Source: JANMMJ01 sp964543235
Lineage (GTDB): Bacteria; Pseudomonadota; Alphaproteobacteria; Rhizobiales; Aestuariivirgaceae
Length of the DNA stretch: 44,933 bases
Direction of reading: 5' to 3'
Assembly: GCA_964543235.1 (NCBI GenBank)
Contig: CAZIXE010000030.1
Location: 1-44,933, forward strand
Below the pieces are notes generated by a model. That model saw nothing but the letters and a program-made list of their open reading frames with translations. It had not been told where the DNA came from and made no database searches. The translations under genes and the position numbers were made by a program. Positions 1-7,369 of this stretch are shown here, in pieces. The first letter of the stretch is position 1. Each line of letters opens with the position of its first letter.

Positions 1-16
1 CTGTTCGGTCCCGGCT

Positions 17-36
17 GCTGACAGCAGCGTGTCAGC
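17..36. repeat. Inverted repeat GCTGACA-N6-TGTCAGC upstream of nat
   Basis: Perfect 7-bp arms separated by 6 bases, about 57 bases before the nat start. A near copy (TGACA-N5-TGTCA core) lies at 1149-1166 on the far side of nat. The dyad resembles a repressor operator, but no adjacent regulator gene supports this, and the half-site spacing differs by one base between the two copies. Confidence 0.4.
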
Positions 37-92
37 AATAATCCGACGTCAACCTTGTTGCCGGTGACTGTCCCCGCTAGAGTGGGAAACCC

Positions 93-926
93 ATGAACCT
101 CAAGGGCTACCTTGATCGCATCGGATATGTCGGCTGCGCCGAGCCGACGCTGGCGTGCTTCACTGAAATCCACCGCCGCCAGGCTTTCACGATCCCCTAT
201 GACACGCTCGACATTCAGCTTGGGCGCACTCACGACCGTGACATTGCGCGCATCTATGACAAGACGGTCACTCGAAAGCGCGGCGGATGGTGTTATGAAA
301 CGCATGTTCTGCTGGACTGGGCGCTGCGCGAGATCGGATTCTCATCGCGGATCGTGACAGCAGGAATCCATCGCGAGCAGTTCGGCGACGCGAAGCTCGG
401 CAATCACACTGCGGTGCTCGTCGATCTGGATAAGACTTATCTTGCTGACCTGGGCCTCGGAGACGGCATCCGCGATCCCATTCCGCTTGAAGAGGGAATG
501 TACCAGCAGGGGCGGCTCACATTTCAGCTCGAAAGGACAGCTGATGGTTACTGGCGGTTCCGCAACCACGCTTTCGCCTATCCCACCAACTTCGACTTCA
601 GGGATGAACCACTCGACGAGCCGCTGATCGACCGGTTCGCCGTAGCCTACCAGTCCGGAGAGGACCCGATCTACCACAACAACCTCGCCATCCAGATCAT
701 GCAGCCAGAGACCGTCACGTGCCTTTCAGGGCGCGTCCTGCGTCACAAGACACCCGATGGGACGAAGAAACGGCTGATCATGCGCGAGGAATTCCACGAC
801 GTGTTGCGCGAAGTCTTTGGCATCGTTGAACCGGATGCCCTACGTGTTTGGCCGAGGGTCGAAGCGCGCCACCGCGAGCTATTTGGCGACAAGCCGGTCG
901 AACAGGTGAATGTCACCGGTTTCTGA
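93..926 (+). CDS. nat: Arylamine N-acetyltransferase (NAT family)
   Basis: A 277-residue cytosolic enzyme expected to transfer acetyl (or another acyl) groups from CoA to arylamines, hydrazines or hydroxylamines. The family catalytic triad is visible: Cys67 in RGGWCYE, His105 in NHTAVLV, and probably Asp119 in ADLGLGDG. The N-terminal helical part, the central barrel with the triad and a C-terminal lid region match the usual bacterial length of 260-285 residues. The ATG at 93 follows GTGGGAAACCC, a modest ribosome-binding site. It stands alone, convergent with the CBS gene, and is bracketed by two similar inverted repeats. The natural substrate is unknown, and some NAT relatives act as amide synthases in secondary metabolism. 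Family assignment is firm. Confidence 0.93.
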   Translation: MNLKGYLDRIGYVGCAEPTLACFTEIHRRQAFTIPYDTLDIQLGRTHDRDIARIYDKTVTRKRGGWCYETHVLLDWALREIGFSSRIVTAGIHREQFGDAKLGNHTAVLVDLDKTYLADLGLGDGIRDPIPLEEGMYQQGRLTFQLERTADGYWRFRNHAFAYPTNFDFRDEPLDEPLIDRFAVAYQSGEDPIYHNNLAIQIMQPETVTCLSGRVLRHKTPDGTKKRLIMREEFHDVLREVFGIVEPDALRVWPRVEARHRELFGDKPVEQVNVTGF

Positions 927-1148
927 TAGATTCTGAGGCGAGGCAGGGACCGTCGCCATTGGGTTTGCAAATCCGCAAAGCGCTGTTGCAGGCCTGGGCA
1001 TCGACGTCGGTTTAGGGCGGGATCAGCTTTGCTACACCTGCGTGCAAGAGGCTCCGGCTTTTCAGACGAACCTGCGAGACGCCCGCCCTCTCGGGAATGG
1101 CCCATGCCGCCAATATAGGCGGTCCGGACGCCCCGGCCAACCGCACCT

Positions 1149-1166
1149 GCTGACAGCTGCTGTCAG
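1149..1166. repeat. Inverted repeat related to 17-36
   Basis: Core CTGACAG-CTG-CTGTCAG in the nat/CBS intergenic region. It shares the TGCTGACAGC start and TGTCAG end with the repeat at 17-36, so the two bracket nat. The rest of the 927-1187 gap shows no gene. Confidence 0.35.
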
Positions 1167-1187
1167 GACGGGAACACCGGCCGCCGA

Positions 1188-1622
1188 TCAGTGGTGGGCG
1201 ACGGCGTAGTCCCGCAGGACATTGGCCTCCAGCTCCATTTCGTCGAGGCGGTTCTTGACGACATCGCCGATCGACACCAGGCCGCGCAGCTGGCCATCGT
1301 CGACCACCGGCACATGACGGATGCGGTGGACTGTCATGAGACGCATGACATCGCGCACGTCATCGCCCGTGCGACAGGTGCGGACATTGGTGGTCATGAT
1401 GGCCGAAACCGGCATGTCGACGACGCCGGGACCGTGTTCGGCCAGGCCGTGCACGACATCGCGTTCGGACAGGATGCCGGCAATGCGGCCGGCCTCCGCC
1501 AGGATGAGGATGGCGCCGATCTGTTCGAGACGCAGGCGCTGGGCAGCGATGCTGACATGGGCTTCGGGCGGCATGGTCACCACCTTGCTGCCCTTGTGAT
1601 CAAGGATATTGCCAACTTTCAT
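1188..1622 (-). CDS. Tandem CBS-domain protein
   Basis: A 144-residue protein made almost wholly of two CBS motifs (about residues 8-65 and 73-130), forming one Bateman module. Such modules bind adenine nucleotides or SAM. Visible family features are GILSERDVVHGL at the end of the first CBS, SAIMTTNVRTC opening the second, and RHVPVVDDGQLRGLVSIGDVV closing it (quoted as separate short motifs). There is no enzymatic or membrane domain, so it is a stand-alone sensor or regulatory subunit, a common type in alphaproteobacteria. The ATG (1622) starts MKVGNILDHKG, the usual start of this subfamily. It is divergent from the L,D-transpeptidase across about 300 bases. The ligand and partner are not evident. 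Confidence 0.9.
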   Translation of the reverse strand: MKVGNILDHKGSKVVTMPPEAHVSIAAQRLRLEQIGAILILAEAGRIAGILSERDVVHGLAEHGPGVVDMPVSAIMTTNVRTCRTGDDVRDVMRLMTVHRIRHVPVVDDGQLRGLVSIGDVVKNRLDEMELEANVLRDYAVAHH

Positions 1623-1909
1623 GGGTCACCGCGCTTCCTGACTGTCCATCAGGCCGTGACGACCGCGCCGTGCTACCGGCGCGGGGGCCGGAACAGCTTC
1701 GTGCATGATATACTGATCGCAAGCCGGAAATCCAGAGCGCGGCCGCGGCAACGGCTCGGGAGTACCGTGCGCGTGGCTCGCCATTCCGTGAACCGGTGCC
1801 ACAAAATTGCCCCATCATCCCCAAAGTCCGGCCCCTGCTTGTGGCCATAGGCTTGGGACGGGAAACAGCTCCGAGAGGCCCGCGCGCCGGCGGCGGTTGT
1901 TGTGCCAAT

Positions 1910-1916
1910 AGGAGGG
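1910..1916 (+). promoter_or_regulatory. Shine-Dalgarno that fixes the L,D-transpeptidase start
   Basis: AGGAGGG ends 5 bases before the ATG at 1922. It selects that ATG over an in-frame upstream start at 1796, which would place a non-secretory extension before the Tat signal. The rest of the 1623-1921 gap should hold the divergent promoters; I see no clear motif there. Confidence 0.75.
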
Positions 1917-1921
1917 TGAGC

Positions 1922-2698
1922 ATGCGACGCGTTTTGACCCGGAGGGGACTCCTGCTCGGTGGTGCCGTGATGGTTGCCAGCGCCATGGCGGCGCGGGCCG
2001 ATATCGACGACCTGTTCGACGAAGACGGCAACTACATCGGCGACGTCTATGAAAATCCACCGGTAACCCCGCAGGCAGGGGAACCGGATCGGGCGATTGA
2101 GCGGTCGGAGAGCGACATCCGTGACCCCTCGCTGTTCCCGCCGGCGGAGTCGCCGATCGACCATCCGATCGAGCGGGCCGATCTCAAGAAGATTCCCAAG
2201 CAGTTCCGGCGCCAGCTCGTCACCTATACCGGCCCGGAATGGCCCGGGACCATCATTGTGGACCCGCAGAATCGCCACCTCTACCTGGTCATCGAGCAGG
2301 GCAAGGCGATCCGCTACGGCGTCGGCGTCGGTCGCGCCGGATTCGAATGGCAGGGCCGAGCGGTGGTCGGCATGAAGCGGCGCTGGCCGCGGTGGATTCC
2401 GCCGCTCGAAATGGTTGCGCGCGACAAGAATGCAGCAAAATGGGTCAACGGTCAGCCGGGCGGTCCCGACAACCCGCTGGGCGCCAGGGCGCTCTATCTC
2501 TACAGCGACGGCGTCGACACGCTCTATCGCATCCACGGCACCAACGATCCTTCCTCGATCGGGAAGGCCATGTCATCGGGATGCATCCGCATGCTCAACG
2601 AAGACGTGGCCGACCTCTATTTGCGGGTCCTGGTCGGCAGCCAGGTCATTGTGCTCGGCGCCGCCGAGCCGGTTGCTGCCAGCGCTGCCTACAACTAG
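1922..2698 (+). CDS. L,D-transpeptidase (YkuD/ErfK family), Tat-exported
   Basis: A 258-residue periplasmic enzyme expected to make 3-3 peptidoglycan cross-links or attach proteins to peptidoglycan. Residues 1-26 form a twin-arginine signal (TRRGLLLGG, then a hydrophobic run ending AMAARA). The YkuD domain spans about 108-247: it opens with GTIIVDPQNRHLYLV and carries the catalytic motif with His205 (IHGTND) and Cys221 (SSGCIRM). The 75 residues before the domain are acidic and Pro-rich, probably a linker. The first in-frame ATG with a strong ribosome-binding site is used. The downstream lipoprotein gene starts about 75 bases later on the same strand. Which of the cross-linking and anchoring reactions it performs cannot be told from sequence. 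Confidence 0.93.
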   Translation: MRRVLTRRGLLLGGAVMVASAMAARADIDDLFDEDGNYIGDVYENPPVTPQAGEPDRAIERSESDIRDPSLFPPAESPIDHPIERADLKKIPKQFRRQLVTYTGPEWPGTIIVDPQNRHLYLVIEQGKAIRYGVGVGRAGFEWQGRAVVGMKRRWPRWIPPLEMVARDKNAAKWVNGQPGGPDNPLGARALYLYSDGVDTLYRIHGTNDPSSIGKAMSSGCIRMLNEDVADLYLRVLVGSQVIVLGAAEPVAASAAYN

Positions 2699-2772
2699 GC
2701 GCCGGGCGACCTTGCCCGCTGCCCGGTTCTGTGACAAAAGCCGCGTGATTCAAGGGATTGGATGAGAACGGC

Positions 2773-3189
2773 ATGATTGCTGGGCGGTTCGGGCTGGCGG
2801 TTGCGGCGGCCATCGCATTGGCGATGGCCGGGTGCAGCGGCGACGGCAACAAGAATGTGCGGATTCTCGACGGCAGTCCTTCATCATCGAACCGGCCCGA
2901 GCCCGAACCGATCCGAACACTCAGTGCCGAGGAGATTTTCACCACGCTCAACGGCAGGACGTTTCAATATACGCGGGCCGACGGCACCGGGCTGATCACG
3001 TTCAACAGCGATGGAACCTCGTCGATCCAGGATGACGTCAAAGGCACGCAGAGTGGCACGTGGAGCGCCAATGGCGGCGAACTGTGCGAAAGCATCGCCG
3101 GCATGCCGGCGCGTTGCGGCGTGTTCAAGAGCACGGGCGATGCCTATTTTGCCGGCAAGGACCGGTTTGTCGAGATGAAGCTCGAATGA
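2773..3189 (+). CDS. Small lipoprotein, paralogue of the next gene
   Basis: A 138-residue predicted lipoprotein of unknown function. The signal peptide ends in the lipobox-like LAMAGC (Cys21). A TTG at 2758 is also in frame, but AAGGGA abuts it, so the ATG with GAGA upstream is preferred. After a Ser/Pro/Glu-rich linker comes a compact domain: EEIFTTLNGRTFQYT, then a glycine-rich beta pattern (ADGTGLITFNSDGT, GTWSANGGELCES) with a Cys pair around GELC and ARCGVF. The same pattern (E-I-x2-L-x-G-[RK]-T-F-x-Y, then a G-x-W core and GxLCxS) recurs in the next gene, so they are tandem duplicates. The +1 Ser predicts outer-membrane sorting by the general rule. Confidence 0.75.
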   Translation: MIAGRFGLAVAAAIALAMAGCSGDGNKNVRILDGSPSSSNRPEPEPIRTLSAEEIFTTLNGRTFQYTRADGTGLITFNSDGTSSIQDDVKGTQSGTWSANGGELCESIAGMPARCGVFKSTGDAYFAGKDRFVEMKLE

Positions 3190-3268
3190 GTGCGGTTTAC
3201 CTGGCCAGTTGCCTTCACCGTTCAGTTGTGGAAACTAGCGCCCGCGCAGTCCGGGGGAGGGTACTGTC

Positions 3269-3661
3269 ATGAAACTGGTTCACCTGGCTGCAGTTGCGGC
3301 CACGCTGCTGGTGGCGGCCTGCAGTTCCAACACCGGCCGCGACATCGCCGTCGGCGATGCCGGCTCCGGACCGATGGGGGCGGGGGAGATCTCGTCGGCA
3401 CTGGGTGGCAAGACCTTTGCCTATGAGGGGGCGGGCACCCGGGGTACCATCATCTATGCGGCAGACGGCACCTCGCTCTACACCGAGGATGGCAAGGGCA
3501 ACGGGCAGGGGCGCTGGCGGGCCAAGGACGGTCAGCTTTGCCAGAGTTTCGACCCCACCGACTTCCTGCCCGGCGGCCGCCCGGAAAGCTGTGTCGGTTT
3601 CAGCCGTGCCGGAAGCGGCTATCGGGCCGGGCCGATTGCGCTGACCGACATTTCGGGGTAG
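3269..3661 (+). CDS. Small lipoprotein, paralogue of the preceding gene
   Basis: A 130-residue predicted lipoprotein with signal MKLVHLAAVAATLLVAAC, an excellent lipobox (LVAAC, Cys18) followed by Ser. The mature part begins with a Gly/Ala linker and then the same fold as its neighbour: GEISSALGGKTFAYEG, a beta-rich GTIIYAADGTSLYTE, GRWRAKDGQLCQS and a second Cys in ESCVGF. The ATG follows GGGGGAGGGTACTGTC, a good ribosome-binding site. Spacing to the upstream paralogue is 79 bases. I do not recognise a named family or a biochemical role. The conserved Cys pair suggests a disulfide and an extracytoplasmic domain. Confidence 0.75.
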   Translation: MKLVHLAAVAATLLVAACSSNTGRDIAVGDAGSGPMGAGEISSALGGKTFAYEGAGTRGTIIYAADGTSLYTEDGKGNGQGRWRAKDGQLCQSFDPTDFLPGGRPESCVGFSRAGSGYRAGPIALTDISG

Positions 3662-3668
3662 CGGCAGA

Positions 3669-3992
3669 TCAGCAGCCCTTCGCCGTTTCCACCTGCTTGA
3701 TCGGATCCACGTTGTGGCGTTGCTCCAGCGACAGCGGCACGGCGCTGGCAGTGGTCCAACGGCAGCCCTGGTTACCGAACCAGGCGACGGCGCGCGCCGT
3801 CTTGAAGCAGTAGCCGTAATCCTTGTAGATCGAATTGCGCAGGATCCACAAGGTTTCGCAGGACAGCGGCGCGAGTTCGGCGCGCTTCAGCCTGACTTCC
3901 TCGACGCAGTCGATGAGATGGCAGCCGGCCTGGGCAATGCCGGAGCCCAGCGCCAGAATGGCCATGGCGGGCAAGAGACTCCGGAGCTTCAT
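3669..3992 (-). CDS. Secreted YARHG-domain protein
   Basis: A 107-residue exported protein. Signal peptide MKLRSLLPAMAILALGSGIAQA is cleaved before a Cys-rich mature part. The central motif (SCETLWILRNSIYKDYGYCF, then WFGNQGC) matches the YARHG module, an extracellular domain of unknown role frequent in alphaproteobacteria; here the name-giving residues read YKDYG. Five cysteines in the mature chain before the C-terminus (GCHLIDC, SC, YC, GC), plus the terminal Cys, fit a disulfide-stabilised fold. The start is backed by GGGAGGAC upstream. It is convergent with the lipoprotein pair, with only 7 bases between stops. Confidence 0.82.
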   Translation of the reverse strand: MKLRSLLPAMAILALGSGIAQAGCHLIDCVEEVRLKRAELAPLSCETLWILRNSIYKDYGYCFKTARAVAWFGNQGCRWTTASAVPLSLEQRHNVDPIKQVETAKGC

Positions 3993-4079
3993 GGCGTTGT
4001 CCTCCCTGGCTGGGATGCCGGCATAGGGCGATGATGCTGAATGGCGGCTGAACCCGCACCTTGCGGCGGCATTGCCGCT

Positions 4080-5282
4080 TCAGCCGAAATGCCAGGACGG
4101 CATCTGGCGAATGGCGCCTATGCCGATGCGGACGTCAGAGGGAATGGCCTCGAACATGCGCTTGATGGCCGGCCGCAGGCGCCTCAGCCAGAGTGCCGAG
4201 TAGGCGGCACCGCGCGGGGTGAAATCGACCACATGGCCAACCAGCGCCAGGGTGCGGTTGCTCCAGTCCTGCTTGTATCCCGAGGGGTTGGCGAGCAGAT
4301 CATAGGATCTGACACCATTGGCAATCAGCCAGCACACGGTCATTTCCATCTGCATCTTGCCAGGCGAAAGGTTGCGCAGCGACCAATCGAATCCACCGAT
4401 GTAGGAATAGTAGTGGCCCTGGCGCAGAAAGCCGATCTCGATTGCAACCGGGCTGTGGCCGGCCATCATGGCAAAGAGGTAGGGGCCGTCAGGGCCGGCG
4501 GGGGCGCGCGGAAGCCCAGCAAGGAACTGGGCGTGCTCGGTATATTCCAGGCCGGCGCTGATGCGACCCGTCTGCTTCAGCCAGACATTCTTGAACTTGA
4601 TGCAGCGGTGGAGGAGCGGGGCAAAGTCCGGATCGCCCGGCCGCAGGACCTTGAGCTCCACCGGTCCCTTGTCCGAAAGATGACTCATGGCGCGCCTGCG
4701 GCTGCGGCGCTGGCCCTTGCTGCGCGAAGCGAGGAAGGCTTCGGCATTGCCGAACGCGGCCAGGTCGAGGTAGGCGGCCTCGTTGCGGAGCTCGGCCATG
4801 GCCGTCCGGCGCGGCAGCACGGCATTAAGCGGCGAGGCTTCAGGCAGCAGGCCGATCAAGGCAGTATCAGCGCCTTCCGTTGCCATGAAGGCGGTGCGCA
4901 GGGCCTGCGCCTGCGCAGCGGTGAGACCCCCGCTTTCAGTCAGCATGCCGGCATACTGCGTGTGCGGATCACCCAGATTGCGCAGCACGGTGACGCCGAT
5001 GGCCGTTTGCACGCGCATCAGTGGCCAAACGCCGGCCAGCCGCCCCGACTCCCACAGCAGGAAGACATGCGGGCGACAACGCGGCCCGGCGTGGGAAAGC
5101 ACCCAGTTCTGGCACCAGTCAAATGTTTGAAACCAGGCGAAGGGCGCAGTGGAACGCCGCTCGAGTTCGCGCCAGTGATCGGCGACGGCCTGCATCGCCT
5201 CAAGGCTTTCCAGTCTTGAGACAGTGAAGCGGGCAGGGGCCGCGGCGACTTCGGGTACGCCCGGCGAAGTCGGTGGATTCAT
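4080..5282 (-). CDS. GNAT acyltransferase of the CelD/BcsL (Acetyltransf_6) family
   Basis: A 400-residue protein with the two-lobed GNAT layout seen in CelD/BcsL and FemAB-like enzymes. The N-terminal half has the hallmark WRELERRS, PFAWFQTFDWCQNW and GRLAGVWPLM; the C-terminal acetyltransferase half has SRSKGQRRSRRRAM, FKNVWLKQTGR and a terminal YDLLANPSGYKQDW region. Members are usually found with polysaccharide biosynthesis, but no such genes lie here, so the acceptor is unknown. The frame is open for 55 residues upstream, but that extension is Cys/Thr-rich and unlike the family; the ATG at 5282 (MNPPTSPG) is chosen, without a strong ribosome-binding site. The adjacent Met before it is an equal possibility. 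Confidence 0.82.
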   Translation of the reverse strand: MNPPTSPGVPEVAAAPARFTVSRLESLEAMQAVADHWRELERRSTAPFAWFQTFDWCQNWVLSHAGPRCRPHVFLLWESGRLAGVWPLMRVQTAIGVTVLRNLGDPHTQYAGMLTESGGLTAAQAQALRTAFMATEGADTALIGLLPEASPLNAVLPRRTAMAELRNEAAYLDLAAFGNAEAFLASRSKGQRRSRRRAMSHLSDKGPVELKVLRPGDPDFAPLLHRCIKFKNVWLKQTGRISAGLEYTEHAQFLAGLPRAPAGPDGPYLFAMMAGHSPVAIEIGFLRQGHYYSYIGGFDWSLRNLSPGKMQMEMTVCWLIANGVRSYDLLANPSGYKQDWSNRTLALVGHVVDFTPRGAAYSALWLRRLRPAIKRMFEAIPSDVRIGIGAIRQMPSWHFG

Positions 5283-5541
5283 ATTGATGGCAGACCCGTC
5301 ATGCTGTTCACCAGAATACTGGGCACGCCCTGCAAGGGTTATGCCGCCGATGTCCTGCCCCGGGACAGCCGTGCGAAACCGGGTTGTACACCGGAACCCG
5401 GTGTCCGCAAGTACAATCAGATACAAAAACTTGTACGTCCCTGCCAATGACAGTCTTGGATTAAGGTTTACTGGCTATGATCGCCGAGTCGGAACTTCAA
5501 GACTCTGATGGCAGGCAAGTGATCCCGTTTCGTGACAATAA

Positions 5542-5565
5542 ATGCGCGGCCCGGAGGCCGCGCAT
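5542..5565 (-). terminator. Intrinsic terminator after the TRAP binding protein
   Basis: Ten-base perfect stem ATGCGCGGCC/GGCCGCGCAT with a 4-base loop. Read on the minus strand it is followed by TTTATTG. It starts 15 bases past the stop at 5581. The rest of the 5283-5580 gap shows no gene. Confidence 0.8.
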
Positions 5566-5580
5566 GGCAGTTTAATTGCT

Positions 5581-6633
5581 TCAGCCGTAGCGGTAGGGAG
5601 GTCCGGCCTTCCGCATCGTTTCCGCGTATTCATGCAGGATTTTCACGACCTTGGCGTTGCGCTCGCTCTTGGCGGCGACTTCGTCCCAGAACTTGTAAGC
5701 TTCATCCTCGAGCGTCTTCCATTCCGCTTCCGGGATGCTCGTCAGTTCCAGCTTGCCGCCGGTGACGCGATAATGGGCCTCGCCCCACCAGTACCAGTGC
5801 TGCCGGTAGTAATGCGAAGAGTCGATGCAGAGCTGGAACAGCGTCTTGAGGTGTTCGGGGACTGCATCCCACTTCTCCTTGTTGGCGAAGTACGATCCGG
5901 CCCAGGCGCCGTTGATGTTGTTGGTAAGATAGTACTTGGTCACATCGGCCCACCCGACCGTGTAGGTTTCGGTGATGCCGCACCAGGCGATGCCATCCAG
6001 CTCGCCGGTCTGGATTGCCACCTGGATGTCTTCCCAGGGCAAGGTGACGGGTACGACCCCGAAGCGCGACAGGAACTGGCCGGCGCTCGGCGGCGAGAAC
6101 ACCCGCAGCCCCTTGAGGTCGGCAAGCGAGCGGATGGCCTTGGTGGTGGCGAAGTTGCACGGGTCCCAGGCACCGGTCGACAGCCACTGCACATTCGGCA
6201 CTTCGCTGTAGGCCTCGGTCCAGATGTCCTTGATGCCGTAGTGATGCCAAAGCGCCGGGACGTCGAGCGAGTAACGGGTGGCGATGGGGAAATAGGCCGA
6301 GAACACGGCAATATCGACCGGCGCGCCAACCGAGTCGTCGTCCGTCTGGATGGCGTCAATGGTGCCGGCCTGCATCGCGCGGAAGAGTTCAGCCGTCGGC
6401 ACCAGCTGGTCGGCGGTGTAGAGCTCGATCACCATGTCGCCATTGGCGGCCTTGTTGAAGGCATCGATCGACGGCTTGATGACGTGTTCGGCCAGCGCCG
6501 GGCCGGCATAGGTCTGCAAGCGCCACTTGATGGGGCTCTGGGCCTTGACGTATGGCGCAGCAACGGTGGTGGCGGCGGCCGCGGCGGCGGCGGTGCCGGC
6601 CGTTTTCAAGAACCTGCGTCTGTTGTTTTCCAT
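5581..6633 (-). CDS. TRAP transporter solute-binding protein (DctP family), orphan
   Basis: A 350-residue periplasmic binding protein. It carries a Tat signal (NNRRRFLKTAG, Ala-rich core, cleavage near VKA-QS), as many DctP proteins of the 2-oxo-acid/lactate (TakP-like) branch do. Family features include IKWRLQTYAGP at the start of the mature chain, TAELFRAMQAGTIDA and ADLKGLRVFSPPSAGQF, and a WCGITETY segment where TakP-type proteins bind a metal-chelated oxo-acid. The ATG at 6633 has AGGGAA 6 bases upstream; a longer frame to 6753 lacks these features. No DctQ or DctM membrane subunits are in the window, so the permease must be elsewhere. The ligand is inferred only loosely as a small organic acid. 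Confidence 0.9.
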   Translation of the reverse strand: MENNRRRFLKTAGTAAAAAAATTVAAPYVKAQSPIKWRLQTYAGPALAEHVIKPSIDAFNKAANGDMVIELYTADQLVPTAELFRAMQAGTIDAIQTDDDSVGAPVDIAVFSAYFPIATRYSLDVPALWHHYGIKDIWTEAYSEVPNVQWLSTGAWDPCNFATTKAIRSLADLKGLRVFSPPSAGQFLSRFGVVPVTLPWEDIQVAIQTGELDGIAWCGITETYTVGWADVTKYYLTNNINGAWAGSYFANKEKWDAVPEHLKTLFQLCIDSSHYYRQHWYWWGEAHYRVTGGKLELTSIPEAEWKTLEDEAYKFWDEVAAKSERNAKVVKILHEYAETMRKAGPPYRYG

Positions 6634-6791
6634 GATTTTCCCTGACGTTTTTGGTCTGCAACCGGATTTTAAGTCGGCTAGGTGACAGCCGCAGACCTGT
6701 TGTCCTCCCCGAGCCGATGGCAAACTATGAACCCGCAGCGGGGCATCGCGCAAGCCGCACTCACTGCCGCAGGGGCAATCGCAGAAAGACG

Positions 6792-7322
6792 CTACTCGCC
6801 GGGACCAAGATCCTTCGGCCGCACGAATGTCACGAGTGTTCCCGGCTGGTTGCCGAGGTCGCGCCAGGACGGAAACTCGAAGTCGATAACGGCCAGGGCG
6901 CCGGTCGGGAACTTTTCCTGCATGCGGCGGCGGGATCGGTCGTCGCCACTGCCGGCGAGGCGGACGGCCAGGCGCTCGAGCGAGGGATTGTGGCCGGTGA
7001 CGAGCACGGCCCGGCTGTCTCCGGCGCTGGCGCGGATCGCCTCGACGATGCGGCCGCCATTGCCGAAGTCGTAGATCGCTTCTTCCACCAACACCTTCGG
7101 GGCGGTGCGAAGCTGCTCGGCCACCAGTTTCCAGGTTTCACGGGCGCGCCGGGCGGGCGAACACAGCACGAGGTCGGGCAGGAAGCTCTCCCGGCGCATG
7201 AAGGCGCCCATGGCGGGGGCGGCTTTCTGGCCGCGCGGATTGAGCGGGCGCTCGCGGTCATCGAGGCCGGGATCGGTCCAGCTCGACTTGGCATGGCGCA
7301 ACAACATGAGACGAAGGGGCAT
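6792..7322 (-). CDS. SixA-like histidine phosphatase
   Basis: A 176-residue member of the histidine phosphatase (phosphoglycerate mutase-like) superfamily. LMLLRHAKSSW holds the nucleophilic His of the RHG/RHA motif; SPARRARETW and VTGHNPSLERL supply the other phosphate-pocket Arg and His. Length and RHAKSSW are typical of the SixA group, known for removing phosphate from histidine phosphotransfer domains. The ATG at 7322 (MPLRLMLL) is preferred to an in-frame start 27 bases upstream. It lies 47 bases downstream of metA's stop on the same strand and may be co-transcribed. No histidine kinase or Hpt protein is nearby, so the target is unknown. Confidence 0.88.
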   Translation of the reverse strand: MPLRLMLLRHAKSSWTDPGLDDRERPLNPRGQKAAPAMGAFMRRESFLPDLVLCSPARRARETWKLVAEQLRTAPKVLVEEAIYDFGNGGRIVEAIRASAGDSRAVLVTGHNPSLERLAVRLAGSGDDRSRRRMQEKFPTGALAVIDFEFPSWRDLGNQPGTLVTFVRPKDLGPGE

Positions 7323-7369
7323 GGCGCAAACCGAATTTGCGACAGGCATGGTCGGGCAAGATTACGGCT

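Noticed and set aside
4041..6645. Long plus-strand frames opposite the GNAT and TRAP genes
   Set aside because: They are shadows of well-supported minus-strand genes and show no recognisable motifs or ribosome-binding sites.
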